Shown: positions 16,818 through 25,179 of the stretch, piece after piece
Position numbering within the stretch: the first letter of the stretch is position 1
Layout: every line of letters begins with the position of its first letter
Source of the DNA: Flavobacteriales bacterium
GTDB taxonomy: Bacteria; Bacteroidota; Bacteroidia; Flavobacteriales_D; Crocinitomicaceae
Assembly (NCBI GenBank): GCA_022361195.1
Contig: JAKSBJ010000386.1
Coordinates: 1-39,817 of the forward strand
Direction: 5' to 3'
DNA length: 39,817 bases
Position numbers and translations under genes: made by a program
Notes under the pieces: generated by a model
Seen by the model: only the letters and a program-made list of their open reading frames with translations
What the model was told of the DNA's origin: nothing
Databases searched by the model: none

Positions 16818-17453
16818 ATGCTCTATTATCTAAGCCACTTATCTCCGGGTTGGCTCATTCTCGGAATCATTATCCTTTTTATTGGTCTTGTTTCTCAAAT
16901 AGCTCTTTACGCCAAAGCAGGAAAGCCTGGATTTTCAGCTTTAGTACCTGTTTGGAATGTGATTGTTTTTATTGAAATTGTAGGACGTCCCAAGTGGCAT
17001 TCGGTATGGATTCTAGTGCCGGGAACCATATTTTTAGCTGTTTTCTTAATCTTTTTTGAGCAGTTTGATGGTTTATTTCCAATTTGGCAGGAGTTGGAAG
17101 ATGGTGGAGGAATGTGGGTACCAGGACCATCAACATGGGATCACATGTTGGTGCCATTAGGAATTTGTGCTGCTGCCCTTATTCCAATGCTTGTTTTTAT
17201 TGCGAAAGTATTTACAGAGGTTTGTGATTCGTTCGGAAAACATAAGCTGAGAGACAAAGTTTACTGTATTATTTTTAATGGAGCGTATTTACTTTTTGTG
17301 ATTGGAATTTCGGATGCGGTTTATGAGTGTCCCTGGTATGCTAAGAAAAATGGACTTCCTTATACTATGCCTGAATTGAAAGGGAAAACCAATAAAGAAG
17401 CTAAATCAGAATTGCTCTCGGCTATTGCAGATAAGTACAAGAAGAAAAAATAG
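16818..17453 (+). CDS. DUF5684-like multi-pass membrane protein
   Basis: 211-residue membrane protein with about four helices at roughly 12-32, 60-82, 105-130 and 150-170. The segment YAKAGKPGFSALVPVWNVIVFIEIVGRPKW (given here only as two halves: YAKAGKPGFSALVPVWN and VIVFIEIVGRPKW) matches the DUF5684 pattern of a glycine-proline-rich turn between two helices, a family sometimes found with signal peptidase I genes. A Lys-rich tail of about 40 residues is predicted cytoplasmic. Function unknown. The stop lies 3 bases from the convergent response regulator stop. Confidence 0.7.
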   Translation: MLYYLSHLSPGWLILGIIILFIGLVSQIALYAKAGKPGFSALVPVWNVIVFIEIVGRPKWHSVWILVPGTIFLAVFLIFFEQFDGLFPIWQELEDGGGMWVPGPSTWDHMLVPLGICAAALIPMLVFIAKVFTEVCDSFGKHKLRDKVYCIIFNGAYLLFVIGISDAVYECPWYAKKNGLPYTMPELKGKTNKEAKSELLSAIADKYKKKK

Positions 17454-17456
17454 AGC

Positions 17457-18149
17457 TCAATTTACCCTTAACTGAAATCCTCTTTGATGAAAAGTATCAA
17501 TGGAGATATTAGAGTCAACAGACAAACGTTTCCGTAATTTGGTGATGTAAACATCCATGCTCCTTTTGGTAAAGTAATTGTCTTCTTTCCAGATTTTCTT
17601 TAACGCAATTTCGCGCGGCATGACTGAGTTTTGGTATTGGCACAAAAGTTCAAGTAAACCAGCTTCTTTAGGTGATAGTTTACAGTCTTCCATCTTTGGA
17701 TGCTTTAGCATACGATCGAGTGGTAAAAAACTAAACAGCCCAAATTCATATGTTTCCTGCTGTTCAAACTGAATTTCACTATTCTCAATTCGATTAAAAA
17801 TAGCAGCTATTTTCAATAACAGAATTTCTGTGTCAAAGGGTTTTGTTAGATAGTCATCGGCCCCAATTCCATAGCCTTCCAGTAGATCCTCCTTGGCATT
17901 TTTGGCTGACAAAAAGAAAAAAGGTACACTTTGCGACTGTGCCCGGATTTTTTTCGCCAGAGTAAATCCGTCCATGTGAGGCATCATAATATCCAAAATA
18001 CACAAGTCAAACTGCTCCTTCATGAAGATCGAATATCCCTCACTGCCATTCTTTGCCCACACGACCGAATAGTCTGAAAGTTCTAAGTAATTTTTAAGCA
18101 AAGAACCAAAATTCTCCTCGTCTTCAACTAACAAAATTCGCTTTTTCAT
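17457..18149 (-). CDS. OmpR/PhoB-family response regulator (RprY-like)
   Basis: Two-component transcription factor, 230 residues. The receiver domain has acidic pair Glu9-Asp10, phospho-acceptor Asp53 in CILDIMMPHMDG, Thr/Ser near SAK at 81-83 and Lys103 in LTKPFD. The C-terminal winged-helix domain (about 135-230) has LSPKEAGLLELL and SMDVYITKLRKRLS, typical of OmpR/PhoB DNA-binding domains. The ATG overlaps the kinase stop by 4 bases (ATGA), so the two are translationally coupled. The overall pair resembles RprX/RprY of Bacteroidota. Proteins of this type bind tandem direct repeats about 10-11 bases apart; such repeats lie upstream of the kinase gene. Confidence 0.92.
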   Translation of the reverse strand: MKKRILLVEDEENFGSLLKNYLELSDYSVVWAKNGSEGYSIFMKEQFDLCILDIMMPHMDGFTLAKKIRAQSQSVPFFFLSAKNAKEDLLEGYGIGADDYLTKPFDTEILLLKIAAIFNRIENSEIQFEQQETYEFGLFSFLPLDRMLKHPKMEDCKLSPKEAGLLELLCQYQNSVMPREIALKKIWKEDNYFTKRSMDVYITKLRKRLSVDSNISIDTFHQRGFQLRVN

Positions 18150-19705
18150 GCTTGTAGCGGAAATTTAAGTTTAACTGTACACCCCTTGTTTAATTGTCCT
18201 TCCATTTTAATGGATCCACCCAGTTTTTCGGTAATTAGCTTAGCGTAACTTAAGCCTAAACCAAACCCTTTTGTGTTGTGAACATTACCACTTTGTGCCC
18301 GGTAAAAATTGTCAAAAACTCTATCAATTTGCTTTTGATCCATTCCAATTCCCTGATCGGCTAAATGAATATGAGCAATGTTTTGAGAAACAAAGAGGCG
18401 AATGGAAATTTGAGCACTTTCTTTAGCATATTTAATGCTATTTTCAATGATGTTCATGAAAACGCGTTCCAGGTAAAAGTCATTCCCTAAAATGCGAATA
18501 TCAGCTTCTTCGTCAATGCTCAATTGAGCCTGGTTTTCCTCCAATAATAAACTCAGTTTTTGAGTAGAATTTTTAATGATTTGATTTAAGGAAACCTCTT
18601 CCACTGGAATTTCAAGAGCATCTTTATTCAAGGCCGCAACTTCCAAAATTCGTTCAACATGATCATTGAGTTTTGTTTTTTCCGCCTGAATAATGGTCAC
18701 GTATTTATCAATTTCTTCAGGTTTATTACGCACGTTAGGGTGAATGATGGAGTCTGCAGCAATGGAGATAGAAGCCAATGGCGTTTTAAACTCATGTGTC
18801 ATGTTATTGATAAAGTCCGACTTGATTTGACTGATTTTTTTGTGCTTAATGACCAAACGAATAGCAGTGATAAAGGCCATTAGTATAATGGTGATAAAAA
18901 TGAGCGACATGATGATCATGCTACGAATCTCAGCCCAAATCAACTTACTGTTATTAGATGTATTGATTTTTAAATGATAGCGTCCAGGATGAATAATGTC
19001 CTTTTTAAAGAGAGGAATATCAAAGTTCCATTCTAAATCCTCCTCTCCCTGTATAACGGTTTCGTTTTTTTCTTCATCATAAAGAATCCATGAATTAGGT
19101 TGTTCTAAACCAGATGATTCAAATTCTTTGTGTAGCAATGATTCAATTTTTGTACTATCCAATCTGCCATTTGTACGACCCGATTCTATCTCAGATGCTA
19201 TTCGATCAAAAAGTCCTTTTACCTCTTCAATAATAATAATGGTAGAATCTAGTTCTGAGGTTGTGGATTCTATACTTTTAAAGTCGAAAAAATCACCTAT
19301 TTCATCATCTGAAAATTCTGAAGAATCAGAAGAAATACTGCTGTTAAGTTTTATTTTAATCATTGCAGCATTACTGGTGTCACAGTATTTAACCGTGTCC
19401 TCATAAAAGTTATGATCAATCTGACTAATGAACTGGTTTGAATCCATTTCAAATTGTGATTCAATAAAGAATCCACTTTTCTTATTCATCAAGGAATCGG
19501 AGGTAAACGAAAGCAAATGGAAATCCATTAACTGTTGATCAACATTGGCAACAGATTGATAAACCTTTTCACGAATCAAAGCTTCTTTCTCTTTGAATGC
19601 CCGCTGTATCCATAAAAATTGGATAAAGATGATTCCTAAAAGAGAACAAACCATAATTCCCACTAGAAATGGAATTCCAAATTTTGATTTTAATTGTGCT
19701 TTCAT
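18146..19705 (-). CDS. Sensor histidine kinase (RprX-like)
   Basis: Membrane sensor kinase partnered with the overlapping response regulator. Membrane helices at about 14-35 and 262-286 enclose a periplasmic sensor region of some 225 residues that is rich in Ser, Asp and Glu and has no recognised domain. Cytoplasmic part: HisKA with phospho-acceptor His304 in NNMTHEFKTPL, N-box MNIIENSIKYA, G1 ADQGIGM and G2 GFGLGLSYAKLI, so all ATPase motifs are intact. An in-frame ATG exists 12 bases upstream at 19717, but it lies inside the -7 promoter box, so 19705 (MKAQLKSK) is used, giving 519 residues. The unusually acidic sensor domain is noteworthy beside an acidic exported protein encoded divergently. 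Confidence 0.92.
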   Translation of the reverse strand: MKAQLKSKFGIPFLVGIMVCSLLGIIFIQFLWIQRAFKEKEALIREKVYQSVANVDQQLMDFHLLSFTSDSLMNKKSGFFIESQFEMDSNQFISQIDHNFYEDTVKYCDTSNAAMIKIKLNSSISSDSSEFSDDEIGDFFDFKSIESTTSELDSTIIIIEEVKGLFDRIASEIESGRTNGRLDSTKIESLLHKEFESSGLEQPNSWILYDEEKNETVIQGEEDLEWNFDIPLFKKDIIHPGRYHLKINTSNNSKLIWAEIRSMIIMSLIFITIILMAFITAIRLVIKHKKISQIKSDFINNMTHEFKTPLASISIAADSIIHPNVRNKPEEIDKYVTIIQAEKTKLNDHVERILEVAALNKDALEIPVEEVSLNQIIKNSTQKLSLLLEENQAQLSIDEEADIRILGNDFYLERVFMNIIENSIKYAKESAQISIRLFVSQNIAHIHLADQGIGMDQKQIDRVFDNFYRAQSGNVHNTKGFGLGLSYAKLITEKLGGSIKMEGQLNKGCTVKLKFPLQA

Positions 19706-19714
19706 TGAACAATA

Positions 19715-19747
19715 CAAAAATACAAGGCTAACTTCTTAACGCCCAAA
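19715..19747 (-). promoter_or_regulatory. Promoter of the kinase/regulator operon
   Basis: Minus strand: TTTG at 19747-19744, a 21-base spacer, TATTTTTG at 19722-19715, then 9 bases to the kinase ATG. It is a full match to the Bacteroidota consensus and lies directly beside the TTTAACC repeats. Confidence 0.6.
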
Positions 19748-19748
19748 C

Positions 19749-19786
19749 TTTAACCTTTTTTAACCTGCATTAAGATTTCTTTAACC
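19749..19786. promoter_or_regulatory. Phased TTTAACC repeats: candidate response-regulator operator
   Basis: Three perfect copies of TTTAACC start at 19749, 19759 and 19780, i.e. spaced 10 and 21 bases, on one face of the helix. A weaker CTTAACG lies at 19735. They sit just beyond the -33 box of the kinase operon and, on the other side, cover the place where a -33 box of the divergent acidic-protein gene would be. OmpR-type regulators bind such tandem direct repeats; which regulator binds here is inferred from position. Confidence 0.5.
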
Positions 19787-19807
19787 CCAGCAGGGACAAT
19801 TGCTTCA

Positions 19808-19815
19808 TAGCTTTG
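19808..19815 (+). promoter_or_regulatory. -7 box for the acidic T9SS protein
   Basis: TAGCTTTG, a perfect TAnnTTTG match 21 bases before the ATG at 19837. There is no TTG at the -33 position; a TTTAACC repeat ends 21 bases upstream instead, as expected of an activator-dependent promoter. Confidence 0.5.
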
Positions 19816-19836
19816 AACCAAACAAAAATTAGTTCG

Positions 19837-20853
19837 ATGAAAAAGAAATACATATTAGCATTTTCGATTTTAACCACTTTAGTATTCGGATTGGGATTAT
19901 TGTCGTTCAGTTTTGCCGATTCAAAAGATAAAAAAGACGAAGAAAAACCAAAAGTAAAACACATTAAATTGGTACGATCATATCAAGGAGAAACTAAAAC
20001 TTATGATACTCTGGTACCTATAACATCAAGCTATGATGCCGAAGATTATTTGGAAGAATTAGGATTTGATGATGATGCCAATTTGAGTATTATTCGATTA
20101 AGTGGAGATTCGATTAATTGTGATTTTGATGAAGTTTTTAATCATATTAATTTTTTCAGTTCAGATGATTTTTTGGAAGATTTTCAGATAGACCTTGAGA
20201 AATTTGAGCTTGAATTGGAAGAAGGATTAAGTGAGATTCAAAAAGGATTAGACGAGGTGATGGCTGTTCAGTTTATAGACAATGAGATGATTGATTTGTC
20301 TAAGCTTTTTGATGATAGTTCTAATTTTTTTAATGCGTTTACTGATACGTCTTTTCAAACAGAAGATGGTGCTCAGGTACGAGTAATGTGCCATGTAATA
20401 GGGAGTGAATCTGATTCAATAGAGTGGACGAATGAAGTACATCATGAGGTCGTGAAAGAATATAAAGAGGATGATTTCAATATTGATTTTACAGATGTAG
20501 ATATCAAAGTAAGCATGGATGAATACGAAGAGGATTTTACCATGGTCATTGTGACGGTGGAAGAAGCTGGGGGAGGACTTGGTCAATCTGTTATTTCTGA
20601 AGAAAATGACTTTCAATTGTATCCTAATCCTGCAAATGACTGGATTAAACTCTTGGCTAAATTTGATAAGAAAGCGCAAACAACTGTTCTCATTTCCAAC
20701 CTCAATGGGGAAGTCGTGAAGGAAGTTAAGATGGGGACAAAAAAACAAATTCATACCGACCCTGTTGATATTTCTAAACTGAAGCCAGGAATTTATAGTG
20801 TGCACATTTTGCATGGAGAAGAACGTCTGATCAAACAATTGGTCATCCAATAA
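19837..20853 (+). CDS. Highly acidic exported protein with T9SS type A sorting domain
   Basis: 338-residue protein. An N-terminal signal sequence (MKKKYILAFSILTTLVFGLG) is followed by a Lys/Asp/Glu-rich stretch. A long, very acidic middle (about 60-240) is crowded with Asp, Glu, Phe and Ser and reads as EEL, FDDDAN, FLEDF, LELEEGLSEI and similar. The last 75 or so residues are a T9SS type A sorting domain: FQLYPNPAND, then NLNGEVVKEV and LKPGIYSVHIL, ending in KQLVIQ. That predicts export through the outer membrane and attachment or release by the T9SS. The ATG at 19837 fits the signal sequence; an upstream TTG at 19813 lies within the promoter box. It is divergent from the kinase/regulator operon and likely under its control. 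No enzyme motif seen. Confidence 0.8.
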   Translation: MKKKYILAFSILTTLVFGLGLLSFSFADSKDKKDEEKPKVKHIKLVRSYQGETKTYDTLVPITSSYDAEDYLEELGFDDDANLSIIRLSGDSINCDFDEVFNHINFFSSDDFLEDFQIDLEKFELELEEGLSEIQKGLDEVMAVQFIDNEMIDLSKLFDDSSNFFNAFTDTSFQTEDGAQVRVMCHVIGSESDSIEWTNEVHHEVVKEYKEDDFNIDFTDVDIKVSMDEYEEDFTMVIVTVEEAGGGLGQSVISEENDFQLYPNPANDWIKLLAKFDKKAQTTVLISNLNGEVVKEVKMGTKKQIHTDPVDISKLKPGIYSVHILHGEERLIKQLVIQ

Positions 20854-20879
20854 AGTAAGTAAGCCAAAAATCAAATAGG

Positions 20880-20913
20880 AATTGCCTTTTCAATTGAGAA
20901 GAGGCAATTTTTT
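20880..20913 (+). terminator. Terminator after the acidic T9SS protein gene
   Basis: AATTGCC and GGCAATT form the base of a hairpin extended by a partly paired CTTTTC/GAGAAG stem, followed by a T run. Confidence 0.7.
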
Positions 20914-20973
20914 GTTATCGAACCAACGTTGATAAAATTGCAATGGAATAAAAACCGTTGAGACTTTTGTTTG

Positions 20974-20981
20974 TACCTTTG
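20974..20981 (+). promoter_or_regulatory. -7 box for fabD
   Basis: TACCTTTG, a perfect TAnnTTTG match about 51 bases before the fabD ATG; the -33 TTG is not at normal distance. Confidence 0.4.
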
Positions 20982-21032
20982 ACCCCGTAAATCAATTCCG
21001 GTTTTGCTTAAGCGGAATTAAAAAAACACTAG

Positions 21033-21926
21033 ATGAAAGGATATGTATTTCCTGGCCAGGGGGCACAGTTTGTAGGAATGGGAAAAGATCTTTATGATAA
21101 TTCCGAATTGGCAAAAGAACTTTTTGAAAAAGCCAATGACATTCTTGGTTTCAGAATTACGGATATTATGTTTTCCGGAACAGATGAGGAACTAAAACAA
21201 ACTAAAGTGACTCAACCAGCCATCTTTTTACACTCGGTAATTTTAGCTAAAACCTTAGGAGAAGATTTTAAACCAGAAATGGTTGCGGGTCATTCTTTGG
21301 GTGAAATTTCAGCTTTAGTGGCAAATGAAACTTTGACCTTTGAAGATGGGTTGAAATTGGTTTCCAAACGAGCCATGGCAATGCAAAAAGCTTGTGAAAT
21401 TGAGCCTTCAACAATGGCGGCAATTTTAAATCTTGAAGATGAGGTTGTCGAGAATGTTTGCGCTGAAATTGATGGAGTAGTGGTTGCCGCAAATTATAAC
21501 TGTCCAGGTCAGTTAGTGATTTCAGGGTCGGTTCCAGCAATTGATGAAGCTTGCGAGAGATTATTGGAAGCAGGTGCTAAAAGAGCGCTTAAACTACCTG
21601 TTGGAGGTGCATTCCACTCTCCTTTAATGGAACCTGCTAGAGAGGAATTGGCAGCGGCTATTGAAGCAACAACTTTCTCTAATCCTATTTGTCCGGTTTA
21701 TCAAAATGTGACGGCATCTGCTGTGACATCACCGGAAGAGATTAAAGCAAACTTGATTGCTCAATTAACGGCTCCGGTTAAATGGACACAAACAATGAAG
21801 CAAATGATCGCTGACGGTTGTTCTTCAGTTGTTGAAGTTGGTCCGGGAAGGGTTTTACAAGGCTTATTTAAAAAAGTAGATCGTTCTTTCCCAACTGAGA
21901 GTGCTGCCCTTCAAATGGCAGAATAA
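21033..21926 (+). CDS. fabD: Malonyl-CoA:ACP transacylase
   Basis: Cytoplasmic enzyme that moves malonyl from CoA to acyl carrier protein, feeding type II fatty-acid synthesis. Motifs: FPGQGAQFVGMG at 6-17, catalytic Ser88 in GHSLGE (86-91), Arg113 in SKRAMAMQ that binds the malonyl carboxylate, and His195 in GGAFHSPLM. 297 residues, close to the usual 300-310. A single gene: a terminator lies before and after it, and no fabH, fabG or acpP neighbours are present, unlike the fab clusters of many bacteria. Assignment is firm. Confidence 0.96.
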   Translation: MKGYVFPGQGAQFVGMGKDLYDNSELAKELFEKANDILGFRITDIMFSGTDEELKQTKVTQPAIFLHSVILAKTLGEDFKPEMVAGHSLGEISALVANETLTFEDGLKLVSKRAMAMQKACEIEPSTMAAILNLEDEVVENVCAEIDGVVVAANYNCPGQLVISGSVPAIDEACERLLEAGAKRALKLPVGGAFHSPLMEPAREELAAAIEATTFSNPICPVYQNVTASAVTSPEEIKANLIAQLTAPVKWTQTMKQMIADGCSSVVEVGPGRVLQGLFKKVDRSFPTESAALQMAE

Positions 21927-21953
21927 TACCAGATACTCAATTATCCAAATAAG

Positions 21954-21995
21954 AAAATGCGTGATTTCGATATTTCTCGAGGTCGCGCATTTTTT
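21954..21995 (+). terminator. Terminator after fabD
   Basis: AAATGCGTGA pairs with TCGCGCATTT (one wobble) around a smaller inner stem, followed by six T. Confidence 0.75.
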
Positions 21996-22111
21996 GTTTT
22001 AGCGGCTTAGATCCTTTTAATTATGGGGGTCTATAATAATCAAGATTGTATAGTAATTGTTCTAATTAGTTACTTTTTCTTCCTTTCTACATTGATTAAA
22101 AAAAGAAGGTT

Positions 22112-22786
22112 ATGAAAGGAAGAATGATGATGTTAAGCTTATTATTAATTGTTGGTAACGTGGTTTTTAGCCAGGAAAAAGCTCATGCAAAGGTGAGTGT
22201 TACCAATTTCAATTACGAGCCAATTAGCGGAGCTCAAATTCAGTTTTTTGATACGGATCGAGATAAAACTTTATCTGCTGTGGCAGATTCTGAAGGGAAA
22301 TTTGAAATTGATCTTTTACCTGGAGTTTATAATATCCGACTAAAGAGTGTAGGAAAGACGAGAGATTATAAATTAATTGAAATTCCAAAACTCCAAGGGA
22401 ATCAAGAGTACGGAGAAGTTCAAATCATTATTCAATATGAAGAGGAAACAACTTTTACCTTAAGCAATTTACATTTTGCCACGAATAAGGCCGTTATTCA
22501 ATCTTCATCCTATCAGGAGTTGGATGAGTTAGTAGAATACCTCAAAAACAAACCCCATCTCAAAATTGAAATTGCCGGACATACGGATAGTGATGGAGAT
22601 GAAAATGCCAATATGAAGCTTTCTCAAAACCGTGCCGATGCCGTCAAAAATTACCTCATCAAAAAAGGAATCTCAGCCGATCGATTAATCGCTAAAGGCT
22701 ACGGTGAATCAAGTCCTATTGCGGATAATTCCTCAGAAAGTGGAAAAGCACTTAACCGAAGAACAGAAATACATATTTTAGATTAA
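22112..22786 (+). CDS. OmpA-family outer-membrane/peptidoglycan-binding protein
   Basis: 224 residues. A signal peptide (MKGRMMMLSLLLIVGNVVFS, cleaved near FSQ) is followed by a carboxypeptidase-regulatory-like beta-sandwich (about 25-110, with AVADSEGKFEIDLLPGVYNI) and an OmpA C-terminal domain (about 118-224). The OmpA part has LHFATNKAVI, the peptidoglycan-binding stretch IAGHTDSDGD, LSQNRADAVKNYL and a final NRRTEIHI. There is no beta-barrel and no lipobox, so it is probably a periplasmic protein linking to the cell wall. Bacteroidota encode many such proteins. Its stop lies 8 bases from the convergent pdhC stop. Confidence 0.88.
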   Translation: MKGRMMMLSLLLIVGNVVFSQEKAHAKVSVTNFNYEPISGAQIQFFDTDRDKTLSAVADSEGKFEIDLLPGVYNIRLKSVGKTRDYKLIEIPKLQGNQEYGEVQIIIQYEEETTFTLSNLHFATNKAVIQSSSYQELDELVEYLKNKPHLKIEIAGHTDSDGDENANMKLSQNRADAVKNYLIKKGISADRLIAKGYGESSPIADNSSESGKALNRRTEIHILD

Positions 22787-22794
22787 GCAGCTAA

Positions 22795-24063
22795 TCAGGT
22801 TAACATTCTAACCGGATTCTCTAATAATTCCTTCAGTGTTTTAAGAAATTGAGATCCAACAGCTCCATCTACCACACGGTGGTCACATGATAAGCTTAGT
22901 TTCATGATGTTTCCTGGAACAATCTCTCCATTTTTAACAACCGGAGTTTGCTTAATTTGTCCTACCGAAAGGATGCAACCATTTGGAGGATTAATGATAG
23001 AAGTAAAGTCTTCGATACCATACATTCCAAGATTTGAAACGGCAAAAGTTCCACCTTCCATCTCTTGTGGTTGAAGTTTTTTGTTTCTAGCTCTCTCAGC
23101 TAAATCCTTAACCTCAGATCCAATTTGTTGGAATCCTTTAGTGTCAGTGAATTTAACAACCGGAACAACCAATCCTTCATTAACTGCAACTGCTACACCA
23201 ACATGAATGTGGTTATTGTAACGAATTGCATCTCCAATCCAGTCAGCATTAACCTTAGGATGCTTTCTCAAAGCAGTTGCAACAGCTTTAATGATCATAT
23301 CATTGAAAGAGATTTTAACTCCTTCTTGCTCATTAATAGCTTTACGTGATGCAATTGCATTGTCCATATCCACTTCCATTTTTAAGTAGAAGTGAGGTGC
23401 TGAGAATTTTGAAGCCGAAAGCGTTCGGGCAATCGCCTTACGCATTTGTGATAATGGCTCATCAGTAAATGACTCAGTTCCTGTAGGAGCAGCGTAAACA
23501 ACTTGTCCTGCTGTGGCTGCTGGTTGATAGTTTTCTATATCTCTCTTTACAATTCGGTTGTTTTCTCCACTTCCGGCAACCGTTGCAAGATTAATTCCTT
23601 TTTCTTCGGCCATTTTCTTAGCCAATGGAGAGGCGAAAATTCTCTCTCCATTCGATGATGGTTGTACAGCTGGAGCTGCTGCAACAGCGGCAACTGGAGC
23701 AGGATTTGGTTCAGCTGCTTTTTCAACTGGCTTTTCTGCAACAACTGGAGCAGCAGGTGTTTCTTCGGCTGGAGCTTCTTGTGCACCAGAACCCGCTTCT
23801 GCTAATAAAGCGGAAACATCTTCTCCCTTTTCACCAATAATGGCTAAAACATCGTTTACAGGAGCTGTTCCTCCTTTTTCAACCCCAATATGAAGCAAAA
23901 CACCATCATAAAAGGATTCAAATTCCATTGTGGCTTTATCTGTTTCGATCTCTGCCAATAAATCTCCTTCTGAGACTGAATCTCCAACTTTTTTATGCCA
24001 CTCAGCAACAACCCCCTCGGTCATTGTATCGGACAACTTAGGCATTCTGACAATTTCCGCCAT
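22795..24063 (-). CDS. pdhC: Pyruvate dehydrogenase E2, dihydrolipoyl acetyltransferase
   Basis: Core of the pyruvate dehydrogenase complex: transfers acetyl from the E1-charged lipoyl arm to CoA. One lipoyl domain (residues 1-78) with the lipoylated Lys in ETDKATMEF. An Ala/Pro/Val/Glu-rich linker (about 90-130) is followed by an E1/E3-binding domain with FASPLAKKMAEEKGI. The catalytic domain ends in the active-site LSCDHRVVDGA. 422 residues. pdhA lies 21 bases upstream on the same strand. The repetitive linker creates several long but spurious reading frames in other frames. Other 2-oxo-acid E2 proteins share the layout, but the neighbour and linker favour pyruvate dehydrogenase. Confidence 0.92.
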   Translation of the reverse strand: MAEIVRMPKLSDTMTEGVVAEWHKKVGDSVSEGDLLAEIETDKATMEFESFYDGVLLHIGVEKGGTAPVNDVLAIIGEKGEDVSALLAEAGSGAQEAPAEETPAAPVVAEKPVEKAAEPNPAPVAAVAAAPAVQPSSNGERIFASPLAKKMAEEKGINLATVAGSGENNRIVKRDIENYQPAATAGQVVYAAPTGTESFTDEPLSQMRKAIARTLSASKFSAPHFYLKMEVDMDNAIASRKAINEQEGVKISFNDMIIKAVATALRKHPKVNADWIGDAIRYNNHIHVGVAVAVNEGLVVPVVKFTDTKGFQQIGSEVKDLAERARNKKLQPQEMEGGTFAVSNLGMYGIEDFTSIINPPNGCILSVGQIKQTPVVKNGEIVPGNIMKLSLSCDHRVVDGAVGSQFLKTLKELLENPVRMLT

Positions 24064-24084
24064 TCCTCTTAAAATTTTATAGTG

Positions 24085-25140
24085 TTAAGCTAAATATTCT
24101 TTGATATATGGATAATCTTCTTGCTGATAAACATCTTTAAACAGCTCTGAAGGATCCGGTAATTCTGAATTCTCTGCGAATTCGATTGATTCGGTAACTT
24201 CTTTCTTTACCCAATCCTGAATCTCTTTTAATTCTTTATCTGAAAGGAATTTGTTGTCTTTGATGACTTTTTCTACATGAACAATAGGATCTTGTTCCTG
24301 CCATTCAGCAACCTCTTCCTTAGTACGGTATTTTTGAGGGTCAGACATAGAGTGACCTTTATATCTATAAGTTCGGATATCCAATAAGGTTGGTCCGTCA
24401 CCTCTTCGAGCTCTATCTGCAGCTTCTTCAATTGCTTCATGAACAGCTTCAGGGCGCATTCCGTCAACAGCAAATGAAGGCATCTCGTATGAAAGCCCCA
24501 TTTTAGACATGTCTGCAACATTCGTAGTACGATCAACTGAAGTACCCATAGCGTAATTGTTATTTTCAATGATAAAAATAACAGGCAGTTTCCACTTCAT
24601 CGCCATATTAAAAGTTTCGTGTAAAGCTCCCTGACGAGCAGCTCCATCTCCGAACGAACAGAAACAAACGTTATCTGTATTGTTATATTTTTCTGCAAAG
24701 GCAATTCCGGCTCCCATTGGAATTTGAGCTCCAACGATACCATGTCCTCCTAAAAATCCTCTTTCAACATCAAAAAAGTGCATTGATCCACCTTTTCCTT
24801 TTGAACATCCCGTAGCTTTACCATACAATTCGGCAGCTAAAACTCGTGGATCTGTTCCTAAAGCAATTGGATGCCCATGATCACGATAAGCTGTAATGTG
24901 TTTATCACCTTCTTTACAAGCCGAAACGGTTCCAACAGCAACTGCTTCCTGCCCAATATATAAATGAAGGAATCCTCCGAATTTTTGCTGAATGTATAGC
25001 TGAGAAATTTTCTCTTCAAATTTTCGGATCAGCAACATGTCTTTGTACCACTTTACATAAGTCTCTTTTGAGAATTTTGTTCCTCCCGATTTTCTGGACT
25101 TAGAAGTGGTTCTCTTTTTAGCGGAAGCCTTTGTAGTCAT
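24085..25140 (-). CDS. pdhA: Pyruvate dehydrogenase E1 component, alpha subunit
   Basis: Thiamin-diphosphate-dependent alpha subunit that, with the beta subunit, decarboxylates pyruvate. FHxY-like IGQEAVAVG near the N terminus and the ThDP/Mg motif (FGDGAARQG ... IENNNYAMG) are intact; phosphorylation-loop-like YRYKGHSMSDP is present. The frame runs back to 25260, but the preceding 40 residues are unlike the family, whereas MTTKASAKKR at 25140 lies behind a promoter box, giving 351 residues with a basic Thr/Ser/Lys-rich tail of about 25. pdhB and E3 are not adjacent, so the complex is encoded at more than one locus. Order is pdhA then pdhC, 21 bases apart. Confidence 0.92.
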   Translation of the reverse strand: MTTKASAKKRTTSKSRKSGGTKFSKETYVKWYKDMLLIRKFEEKISQLYIQQKFGGFLHLYIGQEAVAVGTVSACKEGDKHITAYRDHGHPIALGTDPRVLAAELYGKATGCSKGKGGSMHFFDVERGFLGGHGIVGAQIPMGAGIAFAEKYNNTDNVCFCSFGDGAARQGALHETFNMAMKWKLPVIFIIENNNYAMGTSVDRTTNVADMSKMGLSYEMPSFAVDGMRPEAVHEAIEEAADRARRGDGPTLLDIRTYRYKGHSMSDPQKYRTKEEVAEWQEQDPIVHVEKVIKDNKFLSDKELKEIQDWVKKEVTESIEFAENSELPDPSELFKDVYQQEDYPYIKEYLA

Positions 25141-25171
25141 ATCCCTTTTTAATTCGTAAAAATTTAACTGA

Positions 25172-25179
25172 CAAATATA
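25172..25179 (-). promoter_or_regulatory. -7 box for pdhA-pdhC
   Basis: Minus strand TATATTTG, a perfect match 31 bases before the pdhA ATG at 25140; no -33 TTG at normal distance. It supports 25140 over the upstream in-frame starts. Confidence 0.5.

Noticed and set aside
20416..20874. 152-codon reading frame antisense to the acidic T9SS protein
   Set aside because: Shadow of a low-complexity acidic gene; product is rich in Phe/Ile/His with no domain, and the sense gene has a signal sequence and sorting domain.
23547..23893. Several long reading frames in both strands within the pdhC gene
   Set aside because: They arise from the Ala/Pro/Val-rich repetitive linker of E2 and have repetitive Leu/Gln or Ser/Ala products.
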